Positions 42,050 through 51,470 of a stretch of DNA of 64,000 bases are shown here, piece by piece. This DNA comes from Rhodococcus sp. P-2 (GTDB taxonomy: Bacteria; Actinomycetota; Actinomycetes; Mycobacteriales; Mycobacteriaceae), in assembly GCF_016598535.1 (NCBI RefSeq), contig NZ_CP066779.1, positions 248,001 to 312,000 on the forward strand. Direction: 5' to 3'. Each line of letters opens with the position of its first letter. Position 1 is the stretch's first letter. Both the position numbers and the translations under genes were made by a program. The notes under the pieces are model-generated. The model made no database searches. It saw only the letters and a list, made by a program, of their open reading frames with translations, and was not told where the DNA came from.

Positions 42050-44320
42050 CTACTCGGAAGCAGCCTCGTCGGCGGCCGGAGCGGCAGCCTCGTCGTTGCC
42101 CTCTTCGACCGGGATCAGCGAGATCTTGCCACGTGCATCGATGTCGGCGATCTCGACGCGGATCTTGGATCCGACGTTGACCACGTCTTCGACCTTGGCG
42201 ATGCGCTTACCGCTGCCCAGCTTCGAGATGTGCACCAGTCCGTCGCGTCCCGGCAGGAGCGAAACGAAGGCACCGAAGGCGGTGGTCTTGACGACCGTGC
42301 CCAGGAACCGCTCGCCGACCTTGGGGAGCTGCGGGTTGGCAATGGCGTTGATCATGTCGATCGCGGCCTGTGCAGACGGTCCATCGGTGGCGCCGACGAA
42401 CACGGTGCCGTCGTCTTCGATGGAGATGTTGGCACCGGTCTGCTCGGTGATGGAGTTGATCATCTTGCCCTTGGGGCCGATGACCTCACCGATCTTGTCG
42501 ACGGGGACCTTGATGGCCGTCACGCGGGGAGCGAACGGGCTCATCTCGTCCGGGGTGTCGATGGCTTCCGCCATGACCTCGAGGATCGTGGTCCGTGCAT
42601 CCTTCGCCTGCGAGAGTGCACCGGCGAGAACCTGCGACGGGATGCCGTCGAGCTTCGTGTCCAGCTGCAGGGCCGTGACGAAGTCCTTGGTACCTGCGAC
42701 CTTGAAGTCCATGTCACCGAAGGCGTCTTCGGCGCCGAGGATGTCGGTCAGAGCGACGTAGCGGGTTTCACCGTCGACCTGGTCGGAGACCAGGCCCATG
42801 GCGATACCGGCAACCGGAGCACGCAGCGGCACACCGGCGTTGAGCAGTGCGAGCGTGGAAGCACACACCGAGCCCATCGAGGTGGAACCGTTGGAGCTCA
42901 GAGCCTCGGAGACCTGGCGAATCGCGTACGGGAACTCTTCGACGCTGGGCAGAACCGGCATGAGAGCGCGCTCGGCAAGTGCACCGTGACCGATTTCGCG
43001 ACGCTTCGGCGAACCGACGCGACCCGTCTCACCGGTGGAGTACGGCGGGAAGTTGTAATGATGCATGTAGCGCTTGGTGGTCTCGGGGCCGAGCGAGTCG
43101 ACCTGCTGAGCCATCTTGACCATGTCGAGAGTGGTGACACCCAGGATCTGGGTCTCGCCGCGCTCGAACAGCGCGGAGCCGTGTGCGCGCGGGATGATCG
43201 CGACCTCGGCGGACAGCGAACGGATGTCCGTGACGCCGCGACCGTCGATGCGGAACTGATCGCGCAGGATGCGCTGGCGAACCAGCTTCTTGGTGAGCGA
43301 GCGGAACGCAGCTCCCAGTTCCTTCTCGCGGCCCTCGAAGTTCGGTGCAACCTGCTCGAGAACCTCGACCTTGACCTCGTCGGTCTTGTCGTCGCGTTCC
43401 TGCTTGCCGGCGATTGTCAGTGCGGCATTGAGCTTTTCGGACGCAGCAGCCTCGACGGCAGCAAATACGTCGTCCTGGTACGCCGGGAAGACCGGGTAGT
43501 CACCCGTGGGCTTTGCAGCCTTGGATGCCAGCGCTGCCTGTGCGGCACACAGGCGTGCGATGAACGGCTTGGCGGCCTCGAGGCCCTCGGCGACGATGGC
43601 CTCGGTCGGTGCCTGAGCGCCGTCGGCGATCTTCGCGATGACGTTGTCGGTGGCCTCGGCCTCGACCATCATGATCGCGACGTCGGCGTTGTCACCGCTA
43701 CCGGAGACGACGCGGCCGGCGACGACCATGTCGAAGACGGCGTTCTCGAGCTGATCGACCGTCGGGAATGCAACCCACTGGCCGGTCTTGTTCTCGTCCG
43801 AGACGATGAGTGCAACGCGCACGCCACCGACGGGTCCGGAGAACGGCAGGCCCGCGATCTGCGTCGACGCGGAAGCGGCGTTGATAGCCACGACGTCGTA
43901 CAGATCCTGCGGGTTGAGGCTCATGACCGTGACGACGACCTGGATCTCGTTACGGAGACCGTCGACGAACGACGGGCGCAGCGGCCGGTCGATGAGGCGG
44001 CAGGTCAGGATCGCGTCGGTGGAGGGGCGTCCCTCACGACGGAAGAACGAGCCGGGGATGCGGCCCGCCGCGTACATACGCTCTTCGACGTCCACCGTCA
44101 GGGGGAAGAAGTCGAAGTGCTCCTTGGGGTGCTTGCTGGCGCTCGTGGCGGACAGCAGCATGGTCTCGTCGTCCAGGTAAGCGACGACGGCGCCGGCGGC
44201 CTGCTGAGCAAGGCGTCCGGTCTCGAAACGGATGGTGCGGGTACCGAAGGACCCGTTGTCGATCACGGCGGTGGATTCGAACACGCCTTCGTCGACCTCT
44301 ACTACGGAATTCTCTGTCAT
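42050..44320 (-). CDS. pnp: Polynucleotide phosphorylase (guanosine pentaphosphate synthetase type)
   Basis: 756 residues from the ATG at 44320. This is the phosphorolytic 3'-5' exoribonuclease, also called GpsI in actinomycetes. Two RNase PH domains are visible ([28 protein letters not shown] in the first, [21 protein letters not shown] in the second, with the active-site [11 protein letters not shown] and [19 protein letters not shown]). They are followed by KH ([25 protein letters not shown]) and S1 ([28 protein letters not shown]) RNA-binding domains and an acidic tail. It lies downstream of rpsO, the classic pair. A long 5' leader contains a perfect hairpin. Confidence 0.98.
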   Translation of the reverse strand: MTENSVVEVDEGVFESTAVIDNGSFGTRTIRFETGRLAQQAAGAVVAYLDDETMLLSATSASKHPKEHFDFFPLTVDVEERMYAAGRIPGSFFRREGRPSTDAILTCRLIDRPLRPSFVDGLRNEIQVVVTVMSLNPQDLYDVVAINAASASTQIAGLPFSGPVGGVRVALIVSDENKTGQWVAFPTVDQLENAVFDMVVAGRVVSGSGDNADVAIMMVEAEATDNVIAKIADGAQAPTEAIVAEGLEAAKPFIARLCAAQAALASKAAKPTGDYPVFPAYQDDVFAAVEAAASEKLNAALTIAGKQERDDKTDEVKVEVLEQVAPNFEGREKELGAAFRSLTKKLVRQRILRDQFRIDGRGVTDIRSLSAEVAIIPRAHGSALFERGETQILGVTTLDMVKMAQQVDSLGPETTKRYMHHYNFPPYSTGETGRVGSPKRREIGHGALAERALMPVLPSVEEFPYAIRQVSEALSSNGSTSMGSVCASTLALLNAGVPLRAPVAGIAMGLVSDQVDGETRYVALTDILGAEDAFGDMDFKVAGTKDFVTALQLDTKLDGIPSQVLAGALSQAKDARTTILEVMAEAIDTPDEMSPFAPRVTAIKVPVDKIGEVIGPKGKMINSITEQTGANISIEDDGTVFVGATDGPSAQAAIDMINAIANPQLPKVGERFLGTVVKTTAFGAFVSLLPGRDGLVHISKLGSGKRIAKVEDVVNVGSKIRVEIADIDARGKISLIPVEEGNDEAAAPAADEAASE

Positions 44321-44367
44321 TACTTTTCTCTTCACTTCCCTCTCGTCTTCGCCGTACCCGCGCGGGC

Positions 44368-44390
44368 GTTTCCACCCTCCTGGTGGAAAC
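44368..44390 (-). promoter_or_regulatory. Hairpin in the pnp mRNA leader
   Basis: Perfect 9-bp arms gtttccacc / ggtggaaac around 5 bases, 47 bases upstream of the pnp start. In other bacteria pnp mRNA is autoregulated through a leader hairpin cut by RNase III; this is a candidate equivalent. Confidence 0.5.
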
Positions 44391-44751
44391 TGCGCACCGA
44401 GGGACGTCCCCCTCTTGAATTGCAGACGCTCCTTGCGATGCGAGCGATTTCTGCTTCGGGACGTCACGACGTTCGGGCGGCCGTCGATCGAAGTCCGCCG
44501 GAGCTTTCGGGCACTCGCCCGGTCCGGAGAACCACTACCGACAACCGACACCACGTTCTCTGGTGCATACGGTGTGCTGACTGCGCACTGCACAAAGACA
44601 ACTGTGCATAGCGCCGACAGCGGAAACTGCCTTGCGGCAGCTAACGCCGAAAGCCAGCGAAGCCCAGTATATGCGTGGCTTCGCCGGCTATCGGAGTGTT
44701 CGGCAAGCCGAAGCCTGCCGTGTTGCTTTCGATCAGCGTCGTGAGAAAAAT
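44391..44751. other. rpsO-pnp intergenic region
   Basis: Some 430 bases between rpsO and the pnp ATG, including the leader hairpin and a small CTGCC/GGCAG stem near 44627. In Mycobacterium a lipoprotein gene sits here (Rv2784c, lppU); no comparable ORF is seen in this window. It probably holds the main pnp promoter. Confidence 0.5.
44627..44640 (-). terminator. Possible rpsO terminator or attenuator
   Basis: CTGCC-ttgc-GGCAG stem, followed leftward by TTT. It is short, about 110 bases past the rpsO stop; partial termination between rpsO and pnp would be usual. Confidence 0.35.
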
Positions 44752-45021
44752 CTAGCGACGCAGGCCGAGACGCTCGATGAGCGTGCGGTAGCGAGCGACG
44801 TCAGTCTTTGCCACGTACTTCAGCAGACGACGACGACGACCGACCATCAAGAGCAGTCCACGACGTGAGTGGTGGTCATGCTTGTGGGTCTTGAGGTGCT
44901 CGGTGAGATCGGTGATGCGCTTGGTGAGCATTGCCACCTGAGCTTCAGGCGATCCCGTGTCGGTCTCGTGCAAGCCGTACTCGCCGAGAACGGCCTTCTT
45001 TTCTTCCGTGGTCAATGCCAC
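44752..45021 (-). CDS. rpsO: 30S ribosomal protein S15
   Basis: 89 residues from the GTG at 45021 with ribosome site aggagtg. The start matches the family N-terminus (M)[15 protein letters not shown], and the sequence contains [35 protein letters not shown] and ends in IERLGLRR. It binds the central domain of 16S rRNA early in 30S assembly. The open frame upstream of 45021 is not used. It lies between ribF and pnp, as in mycobacteria. Confidence 0.98.
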   Translation of the reverse strand: MALTTEEKKAVLGEYGLHETDTGSPEAQVAMLTKRITDLTEHLKTHKHDHHSRRGLLLMVGRRRRLLKYVAKTDVARYRTLIERLGLRR

Positions 45022-45183
45022 TTGATTCACTCCTGTGATGACGTTTGCGTGAAAGGAACGAGATCGGGCGCGGCCACCGCAAACCGCAGCACGCACCGAG
45101 AGAAGATCCTACCAGCAGCAATGAGGCACTTTCGCCCGCCTGCAGCGAATGTGGCCGCCGCCACTAGCGCAGGACGAACTCAG

Positions 45184-45223
45184 CCAACGCTGCGCTCTGC
45201 GCTCAACCAACGCTGCGCTCTGC
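45184..45223. repeat. 17-bp direct repeat at the 3' end of ribF
   Basis: ccaacgctgcgctctgc occurs at 45184-45200 and again at 45207-45223 (23-base period). The second copy encodes the last ribF codons and the first follows the stop: a small tandem duplication of the gene end. Confidence 0.85.
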
Positions 45224-46183
45224 ATCCTCGCTCAGGATTTCGCGTGCGCGGTCGACATCCCGGTTCATCGCCGCGATGAGCGACTCGATCGAGTCGAACT
45301 TTTCCATCCCGCGAATCCTCGAAACGAGGTCTACCGCGACGTGTTGGCCGTACAGGTCGGCTTCGGTGTCGAGAACGTAAGCCTCGACGGTCCGGGTCCG
45401 TCCGGAGAAGGTCGGATTGGTACCGACAGACACGGCGGCTTGGTATCGACGTCCGGGAACGACAGTTCCGAGTTCCTCGCCGGCACCGAGCACCGTGAAC
45501 CACGCTGCGTACACACCGTCCGCCGGAATGGCCGAAAACATCGGCGGCGCAACGTTGGCCGTCGGGAATCCCAACTCACGTCCGCGCTTGTCACCGTGCA
45601 CGACTACACCTTCGACACGATGTGGACGGCCGAGAGCTTCGGTAGCCGCTTCCATGTCACCTGCGTCGACGCACGAGCGGATGTAGGTCGACGAGAACGT
45701 CACCGCATGCTCGGCGAGCAGCTGGACGCCGTCGACGGCGAAGCCGAAGCGAGCGCCCATCTCACGGAGAAGATCGACGTTGCCGAGAGCCTTCTTGCCG
45801 AAGGTGAAGTTGTCCCCCACCACCACCTCGGCGACATGCAGACGTTCGACGAGAATTTCGTGGACGTAGCGCTCCGGCGTCAGCTTCATGAAATCAGCGG
45901 TGAACGGCATCACGCAGAACACGTCGATGCCCAAATCCTGAGCCAGTTCCGCACGCCGTTGGAGCGTCGTCAACTGGGCCGGATGACTACCCGGCCGCAC
46001 AACCTCCATGGGATGCGGGTCGAACGTCATCAACACGCTCGGAACACCGCGTTTGCGGGCAGCAGTTACCGCTCTCGCTATCAATTGGGCATGCCCACGA
46101 TGCACACCGTCGAACACACCGATAGTGAGCACACAACGACCCCAATCGGCCGGAACTTCGTCGAGACCACGCCATCTCAGCAC
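45203..46183 (-). CDS. ribF: Bifunctional riboflavin kinase/FAD synthetase
   Basis: 326 residues from the GTG at 46183, chosen because (M)LRWRGLDEVPADWG matches the family start. The N-terminal nucleotidyltransferase domain has GVFDGVHRGH, TFDPHP and STYIRSCVDAGDM; the C-terminal flavokinase domain has GDKRGRELGFPTANV and ADGVYAAWF. It makes FMN and FAD from riboflavin and ATP. It is divergent from mntR, and leads into rpsO-pnp on the leftward strand. The last codons are part of a short duplication. Confidence 0.97.
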   Translation of the reverse strand: MLRWRGLDEVPADWGRCVLTIGVFDGVHRGHAQLIARAVTAARKRGVPSVLMTFDPHPMEVVRPGSHPAQLTTLQRRAELAQDLGIDVFCVMPFTADFMKLTPERYVHEILVERLHVAEVVVGDNFTFGKKALGNVDLLREMGARFGFAVDGVQLLAEHAVTFSSTYIRSCVDAGDMEAATEALGRPHRVEGVVVHGDKRGRELGFPTANVAPPMFSAIPADGVYAAWFTVLGAGEELGTVVPGRRYQAAVSVGTNPTFSGRTRTVEAYVLDTEADLYGQHVAVDLVSRIRGMEKFDSIESLIAAMNRDVDRAREILSEDAERSVG

Positions 46184-46282
46184 GATTGGCAGCCTACGGG
46201 TCCACTGGCGGCGGGTCACGTCGGGACCCGCCCATCGAATCACCGCTGTGCTGCCGCTCACGTACGGAAGTTCCGGATTTCG

Positions 46283-46300
46283 TAGCCTAAGCTAAGCGTT
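46283..46300 (+). promoter_or_regulatory. Candidate mntR promoter with repeated CTAAG elements
   Basis: TAGCCTAAGCTAAGC ends 3 bases before the mntR GTG. TAAGCT (46288-46293) would serve as a -10 hexamer giving a leaderless message starting at the GTG. The repeated CTAAG elements recall DtxR-family boxes and could mediate autoregulation. Confidence 0.4.
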
Positions 46301-47047
46301 GTGGCAGCTCACAAGACCGGAACCTCGGAAGCATCATCGACGCCGGATGGCGACAGCACTTCGGCGCACGACGCGGCAATCGACACGCTCGCACTCTCGT
46401 CGGTGGCTCAGGACTACCTCAAGGTCATCTGGACGATCCAGGAGTGGTCTCACGAGCGGGTATCCACCAAGCTCCTGTCCGAGAAGATGAACGTCTCGGC
46501 CTCGACGGTGTCGGAGGCGATCCGCAAACTCTCGGACCAGGGTCTGGTCGATCACGCTCGCTACGGCTCCATCGCGCTGACGGACAGTGGCCGCGCCGCG
46601 GCTGTGTCCATGGTCCGGCGCCACCGGTTGATCGAGACCTATCTGGTTCAGGAACTCGGGTACGGCTGGGACGAGGTCCACGACGAAGCCGAAGTCCTCG
46701 AACATGCCGTTTCGGATTTGATGATCTCCCGGATGGACGCCAAACTCGGCTTCCCCGAACGCGACCCGCACGGGGACCCCATTCCCGCCACGGATGGTTC
46801 GGTACCGACTCCCCCGGCCCGCCAGCTCAGCGACTTCGCCAACGGCGAACGGGGCCGCGTTGCCCGGATCTCCGATTCCGATCCCGAAATGCTCCGGTAC
46901 TTCGATTCCGTCGGCGTCAGTCTCGATGTCGAGATCACTGTCGAGGAGCGCCGCGATTTCGCCGGGACCGTGTCCGTTCGACTCGGTGACAGTCCCAACA
47001 CCATCGACCTGGGAAGCCCAGTCGCTCAAGCAATTTGGCTCGTGTAG
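46301..47047 (+). CDS. mntR: DtxR-family manganese-dependent repressor (MntR type)
   Basis: 248 residues from a GTG at 46301. A disordered N-terminal 30 residues precede the helix-turn-helix (YLKVIWTIQEWSHERVSTKLLSEKMNVSASTVSEAIRKL), the dimerisation and metal-binding domain (RHRLIETYLVQELGYGWDEVHDEAEVLEHAVSD) and a C-terminal SH3-like domain. The metal region has GYGWDEVHDEAE without the Cys that anchors iron in IdeR/DtxR, favouring MntR. In Mycobacterium the gene at this locus is Rv2788 (sirR/mntR), also divergent from ribF. It should repress manganese importers when Mn(II) is plentiful. Confidence 0.9.
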   Translation: MAAHKTGTSEASSTPDGDSTSAHDAAIDTLALSSVAQDYLKVIWTIQEWSHERVSTKLLSEKMNVSASTVSEAIRKLSDQGLVDHARYGSIALTDSGRAAAVSMVRRHRLIETYLVQELGYGWDEVHDEAEVLEHAVSDLMISRMDAKLGFPERDPHGDPIPATDGSVPTPPARQLSDFANGERGRVARISDSDPEMLRYFDSVGVSLDVEITVEERRDFAGTVSVRLGDSPNTIDLGSPVAQAIWLV

Positions 47048-47057
47048 TCACAGTCGT

Positions 47058-47534
47058 TCAGAGCGGCAGCCGGTACCGTCGTTCCACGGGCCGGACGCCG
47101 TCTGCCCGCGTCCAGTCGGCAAGTCTCTCGTCGACGTACACCCAGCCTCGACGCTCGTACAGCGCGATCGCCGGAAGAGCGTCGGCGACGACGTCGAGCT
47201 CCAGTCCCAACCGACGGTCGACGGCAAAATCCGTCACGGCGTCGAGTAGCGCACCACTGACGCCGCTTCCGCGTGAACCGGGATGAACGAACAGTCGCGA
47301 CACGGCTATCGTGCCCGCAGTCGTGGGCGCACTTCCGAGCGAGCTGTCGAGGGCGACATGACCGACAACACGGCCGTGACTCTCACCGACCCACGCCTTC
47401 ACCAGAGTTGGCGAACTGAGCCAACGTCCTGGGATCTGCGGCCATGTGTCCGGATACCCGTCGCGCTCGTGAACCTGCGCCAGCGCATCGACGCAACCGT
47501 CGAGGTCGCTTTCGACACGCTGGCGGACGATCAT
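47058..47534 (-). CDS. GNAT-family N-acetyltransferase
   Basis: 158 residues from the ATG at 47534, which overlaps the truB stop by 4 bases. The acetyl-CoA motif A is VSRLFVHPGSRGSGVSGALLDAVTDFA (R/Q-x-x-G-x-G/A replaced by RGSGVSG), followed by ALPAIALYERRGWVYVDER. It follows truB in the same operon and converges on mntR. The acceptor substrate is unknown; small molecules and ribosomal or other proteins are all possible. Confidence 0.88.
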   Translation of the reverse strand: MIVRQRVESDLDGCVDALAQVHERDGYPDTWPQIPGRWLSSPTLVKAWVGESHGRVVGHVALDSSLGSAPTTAGTIAVSRLFVHPGSRGSGVSGALLDAVTDFAVDRRLGLELDVVADALPAIALYERRGWVYVDERLADWTRADGVRPVERRYRLPL

Positions 47535-48451
47535 CCGCGTAGCGTCGCCGGCCGCACGACCATCACCGAACTGGCGCGTCGTCCCTTCTCCTGCAAGAGC
47601 GCGATCGTGTGACCCGTGGGATCGATGGCCGCACAGATCCCCTTCATCCCGATCGGCTCGAGCCAACGACCCTGACTGATCGCCTCAGCTTCCTCCGCCG
47701 TGATCTGTCGATGTGGAAAGGCCGTCTGCGCTGCCTGATCGATGTCGAGGCTCACACCCGGCTCTTCTGCGAGATCTTCAAGTGTGCGCGCGTGTTCGAG
47801 AGTGAACGGCCCGACGCGAGTGCGGCGCAATGCCGTCAAATGACCACCGACGCCCAACTCACGACCGAGATCGCGCGCCAACGAACGGATGTACGTTCCG
47901 GACGAGCACTCCACCTCGACGTCCAGATCGACGAAGCCTCCCGGGACATCTCGCCGAGCCAGAACGTCGAAAGTCGACACCGTCACCGGGCGCGGCGCCA
48001 ACTCGACGGTTTCTCCCGCGCGCACCAGAGCATGCGCGCGCTGACCGTCGACTTTGATGGCGCTCACGCTTGCCGGGATCTGCTTGATGTCTCCGGTCAA
48101 CGTCGCCACGATCGCGGCGATCTCCTCGTCCGTCACCCCCGAGGCATCTGCAGATGTCAGGACCTCGCCCTCGGCGTCGTCCGTATCCGTCGCTGCGCCG
48201 AGTCGAATGGTCGCCGAGTACGCCTTGGTGGTCAGTGCCAGGAGACCGAGTAACTTGGTCGCACGCTCGACGCCGAGAACGAGAACACCGGTCGCCATGG
48301 GATCGAGCGTTCCGGCGTGTCCCACCTTGCGGGTGTTCAACAACTTGCGGCATCGCGCGACCACGTCGTGGCTGGTGATACCCGCCTCTTTGTCGACGAT
48401 CAGGATTCCGGCGCCGACAAGACCGGAGGAAGGCTTTTCACGAGCTGACAC
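47531..48451 (-). CDS. truB: tRNA pseudouridine-55 synthase
   Basis: 306 residues starting GTG. TruB isomerises U55 in the T-loop of tRNAs. The catalytic Asp50 lies in HAGTLDPMATGVL; the other landmark motifs are GILIVDKEAGITSHDVV at the N-terminus, KAYSATIRLGAATDTDDAEG, and CSSGTYIRSLARDLG. A PUA-like C-terminal domain follows. In the leftward operon pptH-pptT-truB-GNAT, the same order as Rv2793c-Rv2795c of M. tuberculosis. Confidence 0.97.
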   Translation of the reverse strand: MSAREKPSSGLVGAGILIVDKEAGITSHDVVARCRKLLNTRKVGHAGTLDPMATGVLVLGVERATKLLGLLALTTKAYSATIRLGAATDTDDAEGEVLTSADASGVTDEEIAAIVATLTGDIKQIPASVSAIKVDGQRAHALVRAGETVELAPRPVTVSTFDVLARRDVPGGFVDLDVEVECSSGTYIRSLARDLGRELGVGGHLTALRRTRVGPFTLEHARTLEDLAEEPGVSLDIDQAAQTAFPHRQITAEEAEAISQGRWLEPIGMKGICAAIDPTGHTIALLQEKGRRASSVMVVRPATLRG

Positions 48452-48475
48452 GTGTGTCGATTCTGCCAGTCGCGC

Positions 48476-49135
48476 TCACTGCACCGAAATTGCCGTCAGG
48501 ATGAGCCCGTCCGACACCAACCACCTGCCGTCGAAAGAGGTGAGCGGCGGACCGGACGTCGCCTCACCGGGGACGAGCAGACGCGAAGTGAAGGTCCCGG
48601 AAGTTTCCGACTCCGCCTCGAAGGTGATGTGGGCGTCCTCGAACCCCAACCATCGGCCGGTGAGCGGGAACCACGCCTTGTAGGTGGCTTCCTTCGCGCA
48701 GAAGAGCACTCGATCCCAGTGCACCGGACCGCCGGTTGCCTGAGCGCCCAGCCACGTTCGTTCCGCTTCGATGCTGACCGCGGGCAATACCCCGTCCGGC
48801 AGTGGACCGTGTGGTTCGGCGTCGATCCCGAGTGAGCGGACCTGCATGGAGTACGCCAGCACAGCGCCGCGGTAGCCGTCGCAATGGGCGAGGCTCCCGA
48901 CCACTCCCTGCGGCCACAGCGGGGCGCCACGCTCGCCGCGCATGACTGCGGCAGACGGAACACCGAGCTTGCCCATCGCCTGACGCGCGAGATGCCGAGT
49001 AGTCACGAATTCGCGACGACGCTTCTCGACGGCACGGCCGATCAACGCCTCCTCGCTGGGGTGCGGAACCAGACCGGGCGGATCGACGAAGGCCTCGGCC
49101 GTCGCGACTCCACCGGGAAGAATCTGTTCGATCAC
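48476..49135 (-). CDS. pptT: 4'-phosphopantetheinyl transferase PptT
   Basis: 219 residues from the GTG at 49135 (gagagg 9 bases upstream). PptT loads phosphopantetheine from CoA onto acyl-carrier proteins, including mycolate, polyketide and siderophore synthases. The Sfp-type motifs are SLGIDAEPHGPLPDGVL (Mg/CoA Asp) and FCAKEATYKAWFP (catalytic KEA). VGSLAHCDGYRGAV is the CoA-pocket strand. It lies 13 bases after pptH. The longer open frame to 49213 overlaps pptH and is not used. Confidence 0.95.
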   Translation of the reverse strand: MIEQILPGGVATAEAFVDPPGLVPHPSEEALIGRAVEKRRREFVTTRHLARQAMGKLGVPSAAVMRGERGAPLWPQGVVGSLAHCDGYRGAVLAYSMQVRSLGIDAEPHGPLPDGVLPAVSIEAERTWLGAQATGGPVHWDRVLFCAKEATYKAWFPLTGRWLGFEDAHITFEAESETSGTFTSRLLVPGEATSGPPLTSFDGRWLVSDGLILTAISVQ

Positions 49136-49148
49136 GTAGCGATACCTC

Positions 49149-50072
49149 TCAGCGTCCGGCGCGCATGCGCTCGACTTCGGCTTCCTGCTCCGGCGTGACC
49201 TTGAAGTGGCCACCCCACTTGTTGAGCGTTCCCGGCGGGTACTCCGGAACGGGAAGAATCTGACGTAACAGCTTCTCCGGCAGTCCGCGCCGACGCCATT
49301 CGCGCGGGTATCCGAGTGAAACTTCCTCGAAGCGGACGCCGTCGTAGTAGGTGGTTCGAGGAATGTGCAGGTGCCCGTACACCGAGCACACCGCGTTGTA
49401 CTTGACGTGCCAGTCGGCGGTCGCGGTGGTTCCGCACCACAATGCGAACTCCGGATACATGAGCACGTCAGTCGGCTGCCGGACCATCGGGAAATGGTTC
49501 ACGAGAACGGTTTTCGTGCCTTCGGGAAGTGCGTCCAGCCGTGCCTGGGTGTACTCGATCCTCGCGCGGCACCACGCGTCGCGCGTCGCATACGGCTGAG
49601 GTGAAAGTAGGAACTCGTCGGTGGCGACGACGTTCTTGTCCCGCGCGATCTCGAGTCCGTGTTCCTTGTCCCGCGCACCTTCCGGCAGGAAGGAGTAGTC
49701 GTAGAGAAGGAACATCGGGACGACCGTGACCGGACCCTCGTCTCCCTCCCACACCGGGAACGGGTCCTCGGGTGTGATGACGTCGAGTTCGCGGCACATG
49801 TTAACCAGGTACTCGTACCGCGGCGCTCCGTGAATCTGAACCGGGTCCTTGGCGGTCGTCCACAGTTCATGGTTCCCCGGAATCCAGATGACTTTTGCGA
49901 ATCTGCTTCGCAGGAGCTTCAAAGCCCACCGGATGTCGTCCGTCTTCTCCGAGACGTCACCGGCGAGGATGAGCCAGTCGTCAGGCGAATCCGGAAACAG
50001 CTCTTCCGTCATCGGCTTGTTGCCGTTGTGACCGACGTGAATGTCGCTCACCGCCATCAACTTTGCTGCCAC
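49149..50072 (-). CDS. pptH: Metallophosphoesterase PptH (phosphopantetheinyl hydrolase)
   Basis: 307 residues starting at a GTG. Calcineurin-type motifs: SDIHVGH (Asp10, His12), ILAGDVSE, PGNHE, VNHFPM and YGHLHIPRT. In M. tuberculosis the neighbour of PptT (Rv2795c, PptH) removes phosphopantetheine from holo-carrier proteins, opposing PptT; the same gene order here, with PptT 13 bases downstream, supports that assignment. The start overlaps the end of the MATE transporter by 16 bases. Confidence 0.92.
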   Translation of the reverse strand: MAAKLMAVSDIHVGHNGNKPMTEELFPDSPDDWLILAGDVSEKTDDIRWALKLLRSRFAKVIWIPGNHELWTTAKDPVQIHGAPRYEYLVNMCRELDVITPEDPFPVWEGDEGPVTVVPMFLLYDYSFLPEGARDKEHGLEIARDKNVVATDEFLLSPQPYATRDAWCRARIEYTQARLDALPEGTKTVLVNHFPMVRQPTDVLMYPEFALWCGTTATADWHVKYNAVCSVYGHLHIPRTTYYDGVRFEEVSLGYPREWRRRGLPEKLLRQILPVPEYPPGTLNKWGGHFKVTPEQEAEVERMRAGR

Positions 50073-51460
50073 GATCCCTCTGCTTCCTCAGTTGAACTTC
50101 CGCGCCTCGCCGTCGCCGGACCTGTCACGGCCCACTTGCCGGAAAACGCGCGCCACGACACCGCGACCATCCGAAGTACTACGAACACGGTAAGCCCTGC
50201 CCAAATTCCGGCCAGCCCCCAGTCGTAGGCGAGGGAGAGCCAGATCGCGGGCAGAAACCCGAGAACTGCGCAGAGCATGGTCGCGTTGCGTAGGAACACC
50301 ACGTCGCCGGCACCGAGCAGAACACCGTCGAGGGCGAACACAATTCCCGCGACCGGCATGATCGCGACGAAGAACCACCACGCGATCGACATTTGACCGA
50401 GCACCTCGGCGTCGGACGTGAAGAGACCGGGGATCACGGAGTGGCCGGCGGCGAAGAAGATCGCGAGCACCACGGCGAAAACCGTCGACCACGCGGTGAT
50501 CCGCCAGGTCATCCTCTTCGCCGCGGCTGCGTACCCACCGCCGAGTGCTGCTCCGATGAGCGTCTGAGCTGCGATCGCCAAGGAATCGAGAAGGAGCGAA
50601 ACCAGGTTCCACAGTTGGAGGACCACTTGATGTGCACCGACGACAGCTGCACCGAACCTCGACGCCACCGCGGCCGCCGAGACGAAACAAGCTTGGAACG
50701 CGAGGCTGCGCAGAATCAGGTCACGGCCCATCAGCATCTGCGCCCGCATGATCGCAAAATGTGGTCGAGCCGAGACCGGTTCACGAAAGAGCGCCCAGGC
50801 GAACAGAACACCCGAGACACTCTGGCCCACCAGATTCGCGACAGCCGATCCTTCGAGTTCCATTCGGGGAGCACCGAGCAATCCGTGCACCAGAATCGGG
50901 CACAACACCGCAGAAATACCCAGGCCGACAAGGACGAACCGCAGCGGTCGCACCGTGTTCTGAACGCCGCGCATCCAGCCGTTTCCAGCCAGGGCTACCA
51001 GGATGAGCGGAACACCCAATACCGCTATCCGAAGCCAACTTTCCGCAGCCGCGGCGATGTCGGGAGTACCGGCCACTGCCGACGTCAACGGGCCCGCGAT
51101 CACCTGCACGATCACTACCAAGGCCAAGCCGATCGCGGCTGCCAGCCAGGTCGCCTGAACGCCCTCGCCCACCGCGTCGCGCTCGCGGCCCGCTCCGTGC
51201 AGCCGCGCGGCGCGCGCCGTCGTGCCGTACGACAAGAAGGTCAGCTGCGTACTCACCAACGACAGGATCAGACCACCGACCGCCAACCCGGCCAGCGGAA
51301 GCGCCCCGAGTCGGCCGACCACGGCGATGTCGAACAACAGATAGAGGGGTTCAGCCGCCAGCACCCCGAGTGCCGGAAACGCCAGGGAAAAGATTCGTCG
51401 TCCAGTGACGTCGAACTCAGCTGCCGAAGATCTCGCCGAGGTGGCGGCAGACTCGCTCAA
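50057..51460 (-). CDS. dinF: MATE-family efflux transporter (DinF type)
   Basis: About 467 residues with twelve hydrophobic helices. The N-terminal GRRIFSLAFPALGVLAAEPLYLLFDIAVVGRLG and later QPL/NGWMRGVQNTVRPLRFV and LDGVLLGAGDVVFLRNA are characteristic of the DinF branch of MATE proteins, which use ion gradients to export drugs or oxidants. A TTG at 51460, just past the nrnA stop, is proposed; there is no ATG or GTG before the first helix, so the start is uncertain. It ends overlapping pptH. In Mycobacterium, dinF (Rv2836c) also adjoins nrnA. Confidence 0.85.
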   Translation of the reverse strand: MSESAATSARSSAAEFDVTGRRIFSLAFPALGVLAAEPLYLLFDIAVVGRLGALPLAGLAVGGLILSLVSTQLTFLSYGTTARAARLHGAGRERDAVGEGVQATWLAAAIGLALVVIVQVIAGPLTSAVAGTPDIAAAAESWLRIAVLGVPLILVALAGNGWMRGVQNTVRPLRFVLVGLGISAVLCPILVHGLLGAPRMELEGSAVANLVGQSVSGVLFAWALFREPVSARPHFAIMRAQMLMGRDLILRSLAFQACFVSAAAVASRFGAAVVGAHQVVLQLWNLVSLLLDSLAIAAQTLIGAALGGGYAAAAKRMTWRITAWSTVFAVVLAIFFAAGHSVIPGLFTSDAEVLGQMSIAWWFFVAIMPVAGIVFALDGVLLGAGDVVFLRNATMLCAVLGFLPAIWLSLAYDWGLAGIWAGLTVFVVLRMVAVSWRAFSGKWAVTGPATARRGSSTEEAEGSWQQS

Positions 51461-51470
51461 TGCCGCGGAT

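Noticed and set aside
42230..44611. 793-codon open frame on the plus strand opposite pnp
   Set aside because: Antisense shadow of a highly conserved gene in high-GC DNA; no domain or ribosome site.
46301..47047. IdeR instead of MntR
   Set aside because: The metal-binding segment lacks the IdeR/DtxR Cys and the locus corresponds to the mycobacterial mntR/sirR position.
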